Positions 29,034 through 38,220 are shown, numbered from the stretch's first letter. The stretch is DNA of 64,000 nt from Roseburia sp. AF12-17LB (GCF_003479605.1 NZ_QUHR01000004.1:62001-126000), one strand, 5' to 3'. A program made the numbers and translations. The notes: generated from the letters alone by a model not told the origin.

Positions 29034-31478
29034 TTGGATAAATATGAATACAAATTAAAACTAGATGAAATAAAAAATCTGATGGCGAAGAAGCAGTATA
29101 CAGAAGCTGCTGAAATTGCTGACAGTATCAACTGGCGAAAGGTCCGTAATGTCAACGCACTGATGAAAGCCGGAGATATTTATGCACAGATTGGTCGTTA
29201 TGATGAAGCAAAAGAGATTCTCCTGATGGCATATGACCGTTCTCCTATCGGACGAATGATTATCTATAAGCTGGCAGAGATTGCCATCAAAACGAAGGAA
29301 TTTGATGAAGCACAGGAATATTATGATGAGTTTGTAGAGATTGCACCCCATGATAATTTGAAATATATTCTCCGCTATGAGATGAATAAAGCAAAGGGTG
29401 CAGGTCTGGATGTCTTAATTCAGATTCTCGAAGAATTAAAGGAACAGGAATATACCGAGAAATGGGCATTTGAACTGGCATATTTATATCATCAGGCAGG
29501 ACGCAGCGAAGAATGTATCAATGCCTGTGATGAACTGATTCTCTGGTTTGGCGATGGTCCATATGTAGAGAAAGCACTGGAATTAAAGATGCTTTATCAG
29601 CCGTTAAACCGGGCACAGGAGGACAAGTACCGCCAGTTTAAACAACGGAAGGACGGAATTGTGGAAGTGCGGCCGGAGGATTATCTGGAATCCGGTGAGA
29701 TTATCAAGGAGCCGGTACAGATTAAACCGGTAACCACCAATGCAGAGAAATTTAATACGGTAAACCTGCAGGAAGAATTAGCCCGCAGCATGCAGCAGAT
29801 TATGAATGCCACAGAGAAGGAAGAAGTGGCAGATACCATGCAGGGAATCAAGAAAATTGTAGAAGAGATTCCTTATTTACAGCTCCCACAGGATGAAGAA
29901 GCACAGAAAGAGCGTTTTGCGGATATCCCAACCGATGAAGAAATCGATGGCTCCCTGAAAATTAATTTCCAGGAGATGTTAGGCGAAGATTATGATGGTC
30001 AGATGCGTATGGTAGTCCCGGAGAAGAGTGCATTAGAAGCACAGATTACCGGACAGATGAGCATACAGGATATTTTAGAGGAGTGGGAGAAGACCAAGCG
30101 TGCCGCAGAGAAAGCATTACAGGAAGCGGAGCAGCAGAAGTTAGAATCTGCCAAGGCAAAGGCATTAGCAGAAGCCGGAGATATCATGGAGCGTCTTGCA
30201 GATGTAATTCCGCAGCTGGATGCAGGACTTACCTCCAAAGAATTATTAGAAAAAGAATACTTAGGCAAGCTGCCGGAGGAAGAAGCCGGACAACTTGTTG
30301 CCAATATGAATGATATTTTGCAGCAGCAGATTGATTCCATCAGTCAGGCAAATGCGAAAATCGATGAATTCCTAGCTGCCGGTGTACCGGGACAGAGCGG
30401 AGAGGCGGCTGCAGGTGCAGCAGATGCGATGGAAATTCCGGAAGAAGAAGGTATTGCAGCTGCCGATGAAGAAGAGCCGGCTGGCACAGAAGAAATGACA
30501 GAACTTTCTCCGGAAGAAGAACTCCCAGAGATTGCACTGCCGGACGATATAGCAGAAGAAGTGGCAGCAACAGAAGCAGAGGAAGTATCCGATGCTGCAG
30601 AAGAAGTCTTACCGAATATACAGTTAGAACCGGAAGCTGAGACAGAGGATGCAAAGCCGGAGGAGAAACTTCCGGAGATTGCAGAGCCGAATTTAGATGA
30701 GGATAACATCGGAGAGAGAAAACCGATTACCCATCTTTCCAAGGAGCAGAAAGCTATCTTTACTTATTTTGTTCCGGTATCCGGAATGGAGCCGCAGATC
30801 TGTCAGGCAATGGAAGGATCCATTGAACATTTAGAAAAGGGAATCAAAGGTGGAAACATCCTGATTCAGGGAGCAAGAGGAAGCGGTAAGACCGTACTTG
30901 CCACCGCACTGGTGAAGGCAATCCAGAATGAAATCGGAAAGCCGGGCAAGCGTGTCGGAAAGATAGATGCCGTTTCATTAAACCAGAAAAATATCCCGGA
31001 GCTTTTAAAGAAAGTTGCCGGTGGATGTCTTATTATAGAAAAAATCGGAGGAATCAACCGGGAGACAGCCGTGAAATTATCACTGGCATTAGAAGCAGAT
31101 GATACCGGAATTCTTGTAATCGCAGAAGATACAAGAGAGGGAATCACCAAAGCAATGGGAAGAGATGAGTCCTTTGCCAAAAGATTTACCGAGAAGATTA
31201 CGCTTCCGATATTTACCAGTGATGAGCTGGTATCCTTTGCAAAATCGTATGCCCACGAACTGACCTATGAAATAGATGAGATGGCGGTTCTTGCTCTATA
31301 CAACAGAATTAGTAACATTCAACGCTTAGACAGAGCGACCACGCTGACCGAGGTGAAAGAAATCGTGGACGAAGCAATTGCCAATTCCGAGAAATTCAGC
31401 ATTAAGAAAGTATTTTTCTCGAAGAAATACAAGGATGATGATTATGTCATTCTTCATGAAAAGGATTTCGAAGAATAG
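29034..31478 (+). CDS. TPR-repeat protein with C-terminal AAA-type ATPase domain
   Basis: 814 aa, no signal peptide or membrane helix. Residues 1-200 are TPR-like helical repeats (KKQYTEAAEIADSINW, GRYDEAKEILLMAYDRSP, KEFDEAQEYYDEFVEIAPHD). A central region of about 300 residues is very acidic and coiled-coil rich. The C-terminal 270 residues form a P-loop ATPase: Walker A GARGSGKTVLATAL (about 612) and CLIIEKIGG as a Walker B-like strand. TTG start with GAGGTGAC 7 bases upstream. Spaced 27 bases from glgB, so probably co-transcribed. Function unknown; the arrangement suggests an ATP-driven scaffold. Confidence 0.75.
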   Translation: MDKYEYKLKLDEIKNLMAKKQYTEAAEIADSINWRKVRNVNALMKAGDIYAQIGRYDEAKEILLMAYDRSPIGRMIIYKLAEIAIKTKEFDEAQEYYDEFVEIAPHDNLKYILRYEMNKAKGAGLDVLIQILEELKEQEYTEKWAFELAYLYHQAGRSEECINACDELILWFGDGPYVEKALELKMLYQPLNRAQEDKYRQFKQRKDGIVEVRPEDYLESGEIIKEPVQIKPVTTNAEKFNTVNLQEELARSMQQIMNATEKEEVADTMQGIKKIVEEIPYLQLPQDEEAQKERFADIPTDEEIDGSLKINFQEMLGEDYDGQMRMVVPEKSALEAQITGQMSIQDILEEWEKTKRAAEKALQEAEQQKLESAKAKALAEAGDIMERLADVIPQLDAGLTSKELLEKEYLGKLPEEEAGQLVANMNDILQQQIDSISQANAKIDEFLAAGVPGQSGEAAAGAADAMEIPEEEGIAAADEEEPAGTEEMTELSPEEELPEIALPDDIAEEVAATEAEEVSDAAEEVLPNIQLEPEAETEDAKPEEKLPEIAEPNLDEDNIGERKPITHLSKEQKAIFTYFVPVSGMEPQICQAMEGSIEHLEKGIKGGNILIQGARGSGKTVLATALVKAIQNEIGKPGKRVGKIDAVSLNQKNIPELLKKVAGGCLIIEKIGGINRETAVKLSLALEADDTGILVIAEDTREGITKAMGRDESFAKRFTEKITLPIFTSDELVSFAKSYAHELTYEIDEMAVLALYNRISNIQRLDRATTLTEVKEIVDEAIANSEKFSIKKVFFSKKYKDDDYVILHEKDFEE

Positions 31479-31505
31479 GAAAGAAAGAAACGAGGTGTAG
31501 TATAA

Positions 31506-33413
31506 ATGGGGAACTTCACAGAACTGGACATGTATTTATTTGGCCAGGCAACACACTATGATATTTACAAGAAACTGGGAGCTCATCCGGCAGAGATAAG
31601 GAAGAAAAAGGGGATTCTTTTCGATGTCTGGGCACCACATGCTGCAGAAGTCTATGTCATTGGAACCTTTAATGACTGGAATGAGACAGCAAATCCGATG
31701 CGGCGGTTAGAGCCGGCGGGAATTGGAATTTTTGAAGCATTTATTCCAAAGGCAGAGCTGGGAGACTTATACAAATATCTGATTATCACACCAGATGGAC
31801 GGAAATTGTATAAAGCAGATCCATATGCCAACTATGCAGAGGTACGTCCGGGAACAGCATCCCGTATTGCAGACATTGAGCATTTCAAATGGACTGACGA
31901 TAAGTGGATGGACAAACGGAAACAGACAGAAGATGTCTATGCAGAGCCAATGGCAATTTACGAGGTACATCTGGGTTCCTGGATGCGCCATCCGGGAAGA
32001 GAAGATGATGGATATTATTCCTATCGTGAAATGGCAGAAGCACTGACGAAATATGTTAAAGGCATGGGATATTCCCATGTAGAATTAATGGGAATTTCCG
32101 AATACCCATACGATGGCTCCTGGGGCTATCAGGTAACCGGCTACTATGCACCGACTTCACGGTATGGAACGCCGGAGGATTTTGCTTATCTGGTAAACTA
32201 CCTGCATAAGCATGGCATCGGCGTTATCTTGGACTGGGTACCGGCACATTTCCCGAAGGATGCCCACGGACTGGCTGACTTTGATGGCTGCCCGTTATAT
32301 GAATATGCCGACCCGCGGATGGGCGAGCATCCGGAGTGGGGAACCAAGATTTTCAATTATGGAAAATCAGAAGTAAAGAACTTCTTAATTGGAAGTGCCT
32401 TAATGTGGATTGAACATTATCACATTGATGGACTCCGTGTAGATGCGGTGGCATCCATGTTATATCTTGACTATGGCAAGAAGGACGGACAGTGGATTGC
32501 CAATAAATATGGCGAGAACAAGAACTTAGAAGCCATCGAATTCTTCCGCCATATCAATACCTTAATTACCGGAAGAAATCACGGTACTGTCATGATTGCA
32601 GAGGAATCTACCGCATGGCCGATGGTAACCGGACCAGCAGACAAGGGTGGATTGAATTTCACATACAAATGGAATATGGGATGGATGCATGATTTCTTGG
32701 ATTACATGTCCTTAGACCCATATTTCCGTAAAAATAATCATCACAAGATGACTTTCGCCATGAGTTATAACAACTCTGAAAAATACATTCTGGTGCTGTC
32801 TCATGATGAAGTGGTGCATCTGAAGAAATCCATGTGGGAGAAGATGCCGGGTGATGAGGAAGACAAATTCCGTAATTTAAAGAGCGCATACTCCTTTATG
32901 ATGGGACATCCGGGCAAGAAGCTCCTCTTTATGGGACAGGATTTCGGACAGCTTCGTGAGTGGAGCGAAGAGCGTGAATTAGACTGGTATCTTATGGAAG
33001 AACCACGTCATAGACAGTTAAATGAATACTTCCGTGAACTGCTTCATATTTACCGGAAATATCCGGCAATGTATGAGCAGGACAGTGACTGGAACGGATT
33101 TGAATGGATTAATGCAAATGATGCAGACCGAAGCATCTACAGCTTCGTCCGCAAGAGCAAGAATGGCAAGAACTCTCTTCTCTTTGTCTGCAACATGACA
33201 CCGGTAGCCAGAGATGATTACCGTGTAGGTGTACCAAAGAAAGGTACTTACCATCTGCTGTTAAACAGCAATGAAGTCCGTTTCGGCGGTACAGAAGCAG
33301 ATAAGAGCAGACCGGCAAGCTACAAGGCAGTGAAGTCGGAATGCGATGGCAAAGCGTATTCCATTTCCTATCCATTGCCGCCATTTGGTGTCGCAGTGTT
33401 CCGGGTAATGTAG
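31506..33413 (+). CDS. glgB: 1,4-alpha-glucan branching enzyme
   Basis: 635 aa GH13 enzyme introducing alpha-1,6 branches in glycogen. N-terminal CBM48 (FDVWAPHAAEVYVIGTFNDW), catalytic barrel with VILDWVPAHFPKDAHGL, nucleophile Asp in HIDGLRVDAVASMLYLDY (about residue 312), general acid Glu in MIAEEST, and LSHDEVVHLKKSM. C-terminal all-beta domain complete. GAGGTG ribosome site. Other glycogen genes are not in the window; pgi lies 27 kb away. Confidence 0.96.
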   Translation: MGNFTELDMYLFGQATHYDIYKKLGAHPAEIRKKKGILFDVWAPHAAEVYVIGTFNDWNETANPMRRLEPAGIGIFEAFIPKAELGDLYKYLIITPDGRKLYKADPYANYAEVRPGTASRIADIEHFKWTDDKWMDKRKQTEDVYAEPMAIYEVHLGSWMRHPGREDDGYYSYREMAEALTKYVKGMGYSHVELMGISEYPYDGSWGYQVTGYYAPTSRYGTPEDFAYLVNYLHKHGIGVILDWVPAHFPKDAHGLADFDGCPLYEYADPRMGEHPEWGTKIFNYGKSEVKNFLIGSALMWIEHYHIDGLRVDAVASMLYLDYGKKDGQWIANKYGENKNLEAIEFFRHINTLITGRNHGTVMIAEESTAWPMVTGPADKGGLNFTYKWNMGWMHDFLDYMSLDPYFRKNNHHKMTFAMSYNNSEKYILVLSHDEVVHLKKSMWEKMPGDEEDKFRNLKSAYSFMMGHPGKKLLFMGQDFGQLREWSEERELDWYLMEEPRHRQLNEYFRELLHIYRKYPAMYEQDSDWNGFEWINANDADRSIYSFVRKSKNGKNSLLFVCNMTPVARDDYRVGVPKKGTYHLLLNSNEVRFGGTEADKSRPASYKAVKSECDGKAYSISYPLPPFGVAVFRVM

Positions 33414-33475
33414 AGGACAGAAAAAAATCGCATGAGTGGGAAATATGAATTTTTTATAAAATTAAGAATTATGGA

Positions 33476-33507
33476 TTGACATATTTTTTCAATGTGATTA
33501 GTATAAT
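33476..33507 (+). promoter_or_regulatory. Predicted promoter of the structured RNA
   Basis: TTGACA (33476-33481) upstream of TTAGTATAAT. TATAAT at 33502 gives a 20-base spacer; TAGTAT at 33499 gives 17. Transcription would begin near 33514. Confidence 0.6.
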
Positions 33508-33513
33508 ATTAAA

Positions 33514-33681
33514 GACAGGCAACTTGAGTGTCTGCCAAGCGTGGAGGTAAGGTGTTGTGCCAGAGAGCAGTGCCTTACGAGCTTTATAAGGGTTTGACAT
33601 TTACCACAATCTGGCTAGAGACCGTGGGTTTCGAAAGAAAATGTCGGAGGCTCTGCTAATTTTAGCAGAGCCTTTCTTTTT
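33514..33681 (+). ncRNA. Structured RNA candidate with its own promoter and terminator
   Basis: A 168-base non-coding segment between a promoter and a very strong terminator. Stems visible: GTAAGG / CCTTAC (33547 and about 33573), GACATTT (33596) / AAATGTC (33645) enclosing CCAC / GTGG, and the terminator AGGCTCTGCTA / TAGCAGAGCCT (33648-33673) with TTCTTTTT. It has no convincing reading frame and does not match tRNA, T-box, or the common riboswitch consensus sequences I know. It could be a leader/attenuator for the PBECR4-like gene or an independent small RNA. Confidence 0.6.
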
Positions 33682-33809
33682 ACGTGAGTAGCGAGAAAAA
33701 TCTGAGAGAAAAGAAGGAGCCAAGCTTGCTTGAGTGAACTTCTTTTCTACTCAGATTTGGCGAGCAACGCGATAACTCGAGAAACTCGCAAAGCATGTTT
33801 CTCGTAGTT
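33679..33809 (+). repeat. 131-bp direct repeat, copy 1
   Basis: Differs from 34461-34591 at only four positions. Contains a long hairpin (AAATCTG / CAGATTT, AAAAGAAG / CTTCTTTT, CAAGC / GCTTG) and a second hairpin CGAGAAAC / GTTTCTCG. Begins at the tail of the RNA terminator. Confidence 0.93.
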
Positions 33810-33836
33810 TATACATAATTAGGAGGAACTGACTTT

Positions 33837-34409
33837 ATGCGAAATATAAAAGATTGTGTAAGTGCTTTCCTTCCGCTTTTAAATACTGAATACAAGATTG
33901 TATTGGGGAGAAAAGAGGTAGCTGTAACTCTAAGAATTACTTTTGATAAAAAGGACTGCTTTCATTTGATGGGATTACAGTATTTGGTTGATCGACCTGA
34001 ATTAAATCGAGACAGAGGAAAAGTATTTGATGGAATAATGTCGGGAAGCATTAGCACAGAACAAGTTGAGTCATCGGATTTTTATAAAAGAATAGAAGAA
34101 AGAGTGAATTTCCTTCCGTTGTTGGAGCAGTTATTAGATAGTAATGATACAATATTTAAGTATAACAAGAAGGCAAATATGTATTCTATGATAGAGGCTG
34201 ATTATCTGATGAAAAATAAAATGGAAGAGAAAGATTTATATCTGTTTTTATCGCATGCTACAGATGATAAGTATTTTTGCAGGTCATTCTTTCCGAAAGG
34301 GGAAAAAGATTATACCAAGAAGCAGGCTTCATGGACCCTGTTATATAAAAAGAAATATAATTTGAACACAGGTGAAGAAATTGTTTTGTATGACAGGTTA
34401 AAAAAATAA
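33837..34409 (+). CDS. PBECR4-like domain protein (putative RNase fold)
   Basis: 190 aa, soluble, no signal peptide. The pattern YKIVLGRKEVAVTLRI, then DCFHLMGLQYLVDRPE and a C-terminal ASWTLLYKKKY resembles the PBECR4 family, grouped by sequence analysis with barnase/EndoU/colicin E5-D/RelE-like nucleases; I recognise it by eye, not by search. AGGAGG lies 10 bases before ATG 33837. The coding sequence is more A/T-rich than its neighbours. It sits alone between two direct repeats and has its own terminator, which suggests a mobile or recombining cassette. Nuclease activity is family inference. Confidence 0.65.
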   Translation: MRNIKDCVSAFLPLLNTEYKIVLGRKEVAVTLRITFDKKDCFHLMGLQYLVDRPELNRDRGKVFDGIMSGSISTEQVESSDFYKRIEERVNFLPLLEQLLDSNDTIFKYNKKANMYSMIEADYLMKNKMEEKDLYLFLSHATDDKYFCRSFFPKGEKDYTKKQASWTLLYKKKYNLNTGEEIVLYDRLKK

Positions 34410-34426
34410 TAATATGTATATTAGCA

Positions 34427-34463
34427 AGCCATTTGGATGAAATTCCAGATGGCTGTTTTATTT
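34427..34463 (+). terminator. Terminator after the PBECR4-like gene
   Basis: AGCCATTTGGA / TCCAGATGGCT stem with a short loop, followed by GTTTTATTT; abuts the second direct repeat. Confidence 0.85.
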
Positions 34464-34591
34464 ACGCGAGTAGCGAGAAAAATCTGGGAGAAAAGAAGGA
34501 GCCAAGCTTGCTTGAGTGAACTCCTTTTCTACTCAGATTTGGCGAGCAACGCGATAACTCGAGAAACTCGCAAAGCGTGTTTCTCGTAGTT
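34461..34591 (+). repeat. 131-bp direct repeat, copy 2
   Basis: Same length and orientation as 33679-33809, four substitutions. Between the second hairpin arms the change CATG to CGTG keeps a hairpin (CGC-AAA-GCG forms instead of GC-AAA-GC). The remaining ~185 bases before the next gene are AT-rich leader with AAAGGAG near its end; no feature is clear. Confidence 0.93.
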
Positions 34592-34777
34592 GCTGTATGA
34601 AAGTAAATATAAGCAAAAAGTGAAGCCCAAAATTATAAAAAGATAATAAATTTCATAAATAAATGATGAAAAATAGAGATTGTGAAAAATATTTTCCAGT
34701 TGTTTTCAATGGCTTGTTTCTGCGGTTTAAGTGCCTTAAGATGAAGGTAAATAAAATACAGCAGAAAGGAGAAGAAC

Positions 34778-36667
34778 GTGTATAATCATTTATTTCAGCC
34801 AATTTCTATTAATGGAATGATATTAAAAAATAGAATTGTGGCAACACCGACAGGTGATGATTTTGAAGAAAAAGCATTGGGCGGTGCAGCACTTGTAATT
34901 GCGGGACATGCAATAGTAGAACCGGGACGTTCCAGTTTTGCAAGTCCGGAAGAACCGTATCCATTTGCCAAGTATGAAAGAGAAGCCACCAGAAAGAAAG
35001 TGTTGAAGATTCACAAAGGCGGAGCGAAAGCTTCTATCGAAATCTTTCACGCAGGACAGGATGCAAGAACGGTGGATTATGCGAAAGGACCGTCTGGATT
35101 TATCCGCCCGGATGGAGTGGAAGTAAAGGAAATGGATGAAGCGTTGATGGAAGAAACGTTGCAGTGGTATGCCGAGACCGCAGCAAGTGCAAGAAAAATT
35201 GGTTTCGATTCCATTTTTCTTCACTTCGGACATGGCTGGCTTCCGGCACAGTTCCTTTCCCCACATTACAATCACCGGACAGATTCCTACGGTGGAAGCA
35301 TCGAAAACCGCAGCCGTTTTCCACTTCGGATATTAGAAACCGTCCGGAAAGCAGTTGGAAAAGATTATCCGATTGATATGCGTGTCAGTGCCTATGAATG
35401 GATTGAAGATTCCATAAGCTTTGAGGATGTGATGTACTTCCTGAAGCAGGCAGAGCGGTATGTGGATACTGTTCAGATTTCATCTGGAATTGATAAAGTG
35501 TTTGAAGCAAATGTGCATTGCATCACAACCAATCTGGAAGAAGAAATGCCGAATCTCAAATGGGCAAAAATTGCAAAACAGGAGCTTAAGATTCCGGTTT
35601 CTGTGGTCAGCGCCGTTATGACGCCGGAAATGGCAGATGAAATTATTGCAAAGGGTTACGTGGATATGGTGGCATTTGGAAGAACACTTCTGGCAGACCC
35701 GAACTGGCCGAAGAAAGCACTGGAGGGGCATCCGGAAGACATTGTTCCGTGTCTCAGATGCTCCAACTGTTATCACATTTCCACAGACCACTGGAATGTA
35801 GGCTGCTCGGTAAATCCAAGATATCACAATGAGGAATTTATTCCATCAGGTCTTGATTTGCCGGAAGCAAAAGAGAAAAAACATGTGGTAATCGTTGGTG
35901 GAGGACCGGCAGGCATGAAAGCTGCCATGACAGCATATGACCGGGGACATCAGGTGACATTGCTGGAAAAAGAAAGTGAACTGGGCGGCATGCTTCGCTT
36001 CATTGAAAAAGAAGCACACAAGGAAGAAGTTAAGCGGCTTTTAAATTATTACCGGACGCAGATGGCAAAAAGAAAGATAGAGGTTCGTCTGAACACAGAA
36101 GCAACACCGGAGTTCATAAAAGAGCTTCAGCCGGATTCATTGATAGTTGCCCTTGGTGCTACGGAGCGGGTTCTTCCGATTCCGGGAATTGATAATCCCA
36201 AGGTACAGCTTGCAACAAAAGCGATTATGCATCCGGAACAGCTAGGACAGGATATTGTAATCCTCGGTGGAGGAAGTATTGGATGCGAGATAGGATTGGA
36301 ACTTGCCGAGCAGGGAAAGAATGTTTCCATTCTGGAACTGACCGATACACTGGCAGCAAATGCCAACTCTTTATACCGGGAAGCATTACGTCAGAAGTTT
36401 TTGCAGTATGAGAATCTTCACAGCCTGTTAAAATGCGGTTGCAGCAGAATCGAAGAGGATGTTGTTGTTTATAAGGATGAAAAGGGAGAAGAGAAGAGTA
36501 TTTCCTATGACAACCTGATTCTTTCTACCGGACTTTCGGCACAGAAAAAGCTTGTAGAAGCATTTTACGGAATTTGTAAAGATACCATAGCAATTGGGGA
36601 CTGTATCAGTCCATCGAACATTATGAATGCAAATTTTGAAGGGTTTGCAGCAGGATTAAATATATAA
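34778..36667 (+). CDS. Old-Yellow-Enzyme family NADH:flavin oxidoreductase with FAD domain
   Basis: 629 aa, two-part enzyme of the 2-enoate/2,4-dienoyl-CoA reductase type. N-terminal FMN TIM barrel (residues 1-330; HFGHGWLPAQFLSPHYNHR, DSYGGSIENRSRFPLRI), 4Fe-4S ligands CLRCSNC plus a later Cys (NVGCSVNP), then a FAD/NAD(P) domain with VVIVGGGPAGMKAA and VILGGGSIGCEIG. GTG start at 34778 after AAAGGAG. Reduces activated C=C bonds; substrate unknown. First gene of a unit with a glucose-family PTS, 39 bases upstream of EIIBC, suggesting action on a PTS-imported glycoside or its aglycone (inference). Confidence 0.92.
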   Translation: MYNHLFQPISINGMILKNRIVATPTGDDFEEKALGGAALVIAGHAIVEPGRSSFASPEEPYPFAKYEREATRKKVLKIHKGGAKASIEIFHAGQDARTVDYAKGPSGFIRPDGVEVKEMDEALMEETLQWYAETAASARKIGFDSIFLHFGHGWLPAQFLSPHYNHRTDSYGGSIENRSRFPLRILETVRKAVGKDYPIDMRVSAYEWIEDSISFEDVMYFLKQAERYVDTVQISSGIDKVFEANVHCITTNLEEEMPNLKWAKIAKQELKIPVSVVSAVMTPEMADEIIAKGYVDMVAFGRTLLADPNWPKKALEGHPEDIVPCLRCSNCYHISTDHWNVGCSVNPRYHNEEFIPSGLDLPEAKEKKHVVIVGGGPAGMKAAMTAYDRGHQVTLLEKESELGGMLRFIEKEAHKEEVKRLLNYYRTQMAKRKIEVRLNTEATPEFIKELQPDSLIVALGATERVLPIPGIDNPKVQLATKAIMHPEQLGQDIVILGGGSIGCEIGLELAEQGKNVSILELTDTLAANANSLYREALRQKFLQYENLHSLLKCGCSRIEEDVVVYKDEKGEEKSISYDNLILSTGLSAQKKLVEAFYGICKDTIAIGDCISPSNIMNANFEGFAAGLNI

Positions 36668-36705
36668 GAAAAATGTGAATTACACAAAAGAAAGGGGTAA
36701 TACGA

Positions 36706-38085
36706 ATGAAAGACTACTCAGAATTAATTCAGGCGGTTATCGCCGGCGTGGGTGGCACAGATAATATTGAAAGTTGTATTCACTGTGCAACAAGACTCCG
36801 TTTTACATTAAAGGATGGAGCAAAATTTGATCAGGCTTCCTTAAAGAAAGTAAAAGGTGTACTGGGAACCTTAATCGGCTCCGGATATTATCAGGTATTA
36901 ATCGGACCAAATGTAGGTGATGTTTATGCACAGCTTGCAGAAGTTCCGGCACTGAAATCCAAATTAAAAGCAGAAAATCCAGCAGAAGCTGTGGATGAAG
37001 GGAAGAAGAAAGTCGGACTTTTAGACAGATTTACAAAAATGATGTCCGATGTATATGCACCGTATATTCCGATTCTGGCAACCGGTGGTATCGCATCCGG
37101 ATTAATTGGATTACTGGCAAACCTTGGCGTAGTAGACAGCACAGGTCTTACTTACCAGACCTTTTATTCTATTTTTTATTCGCTGATTTATTTCTTCCCG
37201 ATTCTGTTGGCATTTACAGCAGGAAAGCATTTTAAATGTAATCCATATGTAGCCGTAACACTGGGTGCATCCATTATGTATCCTGGTGTAGCAGACCTTC
37301 TGGTAACCGGTGAGAAAGCTTCCTTATTGGGAATTAACTTTACCGCATATAATTTCAGCGGTTCCTTTATCCCGATTTTACTGGCAATATTCTGCATGAG
37401 TTATTTTGAAAAATGGCTGAAAAAGATTTTGCCACAGGTAGTGCAGTTTATCCTTGTTCCATTCTTATGTTTGATTGTATTTGTTCCACTTAGCATTCTT
37501 GTATTTGGACCACTGGGCGGACTTGTTGCAAACGGAATTAATGCTGTATACGGTGTAATAAGCGCAAGCAAGATTCTTGTAGGCATTGTATTTGGTGGAT
37601 TATTCTCCTTGGTAATCCTTCTTGGTATGCACTGGGCAGTTACTCCGATTCTACTTGGAATTATGGCAGAGCAGGGCTTTGAGCCGGCACTGGCAGCAGG
37701 TGGAATGGGCAACTATGCAGCACTTGGAATCTGCCTTGCAGTAGCAGTATTTGCAAAAAATGCAGGAGACAAGACAACTGCCGGCTCAGCAGCATTTACC
37801 AATGCACTTTGTGGTATTACAGAACCTGGACTTTACGGTATCATTTTAAGAAGCAAATGGTTGCTTGGAACAATGATTGTTTCCGGTGCAGCAGCAGGAT
37901 TAGTTCTTGGAATCGGCGGTGTTGCAGCAACAAACTTCTCCTTCTCAGGACTTCTTGCTTTCAGTGGCTGGTTTGGATGTGTCAACTTCCCGATGTACTG
38001 CGTAGGAATTATTGTATCCATTGTTTTAGGATTCGGAATTACAGCATTCCTGCTTAAGAGCGGAAAAGTAAAAGAATATGACTAG
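36706..38085 (+). CDS. PTS EIIBC component, glucose/beta-glucoside superfamily
   Basis: 459 aa. N-terminal EIIB domain with the phosphorylation Cys in HCATRLRFTLKD (Cys27) followed by a ten-helix EIIC channel domain (about residues 110-455). EIIC hallmarks: PYIPILATGGIASGL and GITEPGLYGIILR. Arranged B-C without fused EIIA; the EIIA is the separate gene at 39167. AAAGGGG ribosome site. The transported sugar is not predictable; the family covers sucrose, trehalose, maltose and beta-glucosides. Confidence 0.93.
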   Translation: MKDYSELIQAVIAGVGGTDNIESCIHCATRLRFTLKDGAKFDQASLKKVKGVLGTLIGSGYYQVLIGPNVGDVYAQLAEVPALKSKLKAENPAEAVDEGKKKVGLLDRFTKMMSDVYAPYIPILATGGIASGLIGLLANLGVVDSTGLTYQTFYSIFYSLIYFFPILLAFTAGKHFKCNPYVAVTLGASIMYPGVADLLVTGEKASLLGINFTAYNFSGSFIPILLAIFCMSYFEKWLKKILPQVVQFILVPFLCLIVFVPLSILVFGPLGGLVANGINAVYGVISASKILVGIVFGGLFSLVILLGMHWAVTPILLGIMAEQGFEPALAAGGMGNYAALGICLAVAVFAKNAGDKTTAGSAAFTNALCGITEPGLYGIILRSKWLLGTMIVSGAAAGLVLGIGGVAATNFSFSGLLAFSGWFGCVNFPMYCVGIIVSIVLGFGITAFLLKSGKVKEYD

Positions 38086-38096
38086 AATATAATTGA

Positions 38097-38130
38097 TGCG
38101 GGAAACCCGCAAAGCATATTTTAGGTAATT
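38097..38130 (+). repeat. Degenerate fragment of the 131-bp repeat's end hairpin
   Basis: GCGGGAAACCCGCAAAGCAT here resembles the end of the repeats at 33679 and 34461 (GAGAAACTCGCAAAGCATG), with the arm now GCGGG / CCCGC. Only about 34 bp are alignable, so this could be chance. Confidence 0.35.
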
Positions 38131-38220
38131 TACAATATCTTCCCTTTTTTTCCGGTGGATTCTCTGCTAAAATAAATGTAAAATTATTTGGCAAAGGCTG
38201 CCGGAAGAAAGGGAAATGCT

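Noticed and set aside
33679..34591. Integron-type attC sites, given hairpin repeats flanking a single gene
   Set aside because: The repeat ends do not show the GTTRRRY / RYYYAAC core sites and no integron integrase is present. Kept only as a repeat-bracketed cassette.
34682..34697. Near-palindrome GAAAAATATTTTC upstream of the reductase gene as an RpiR operator
   Set aside because: AT-rich, imperfect, and no second copy was seen upstream of the regulator or EIIA gene, so it is not supported.
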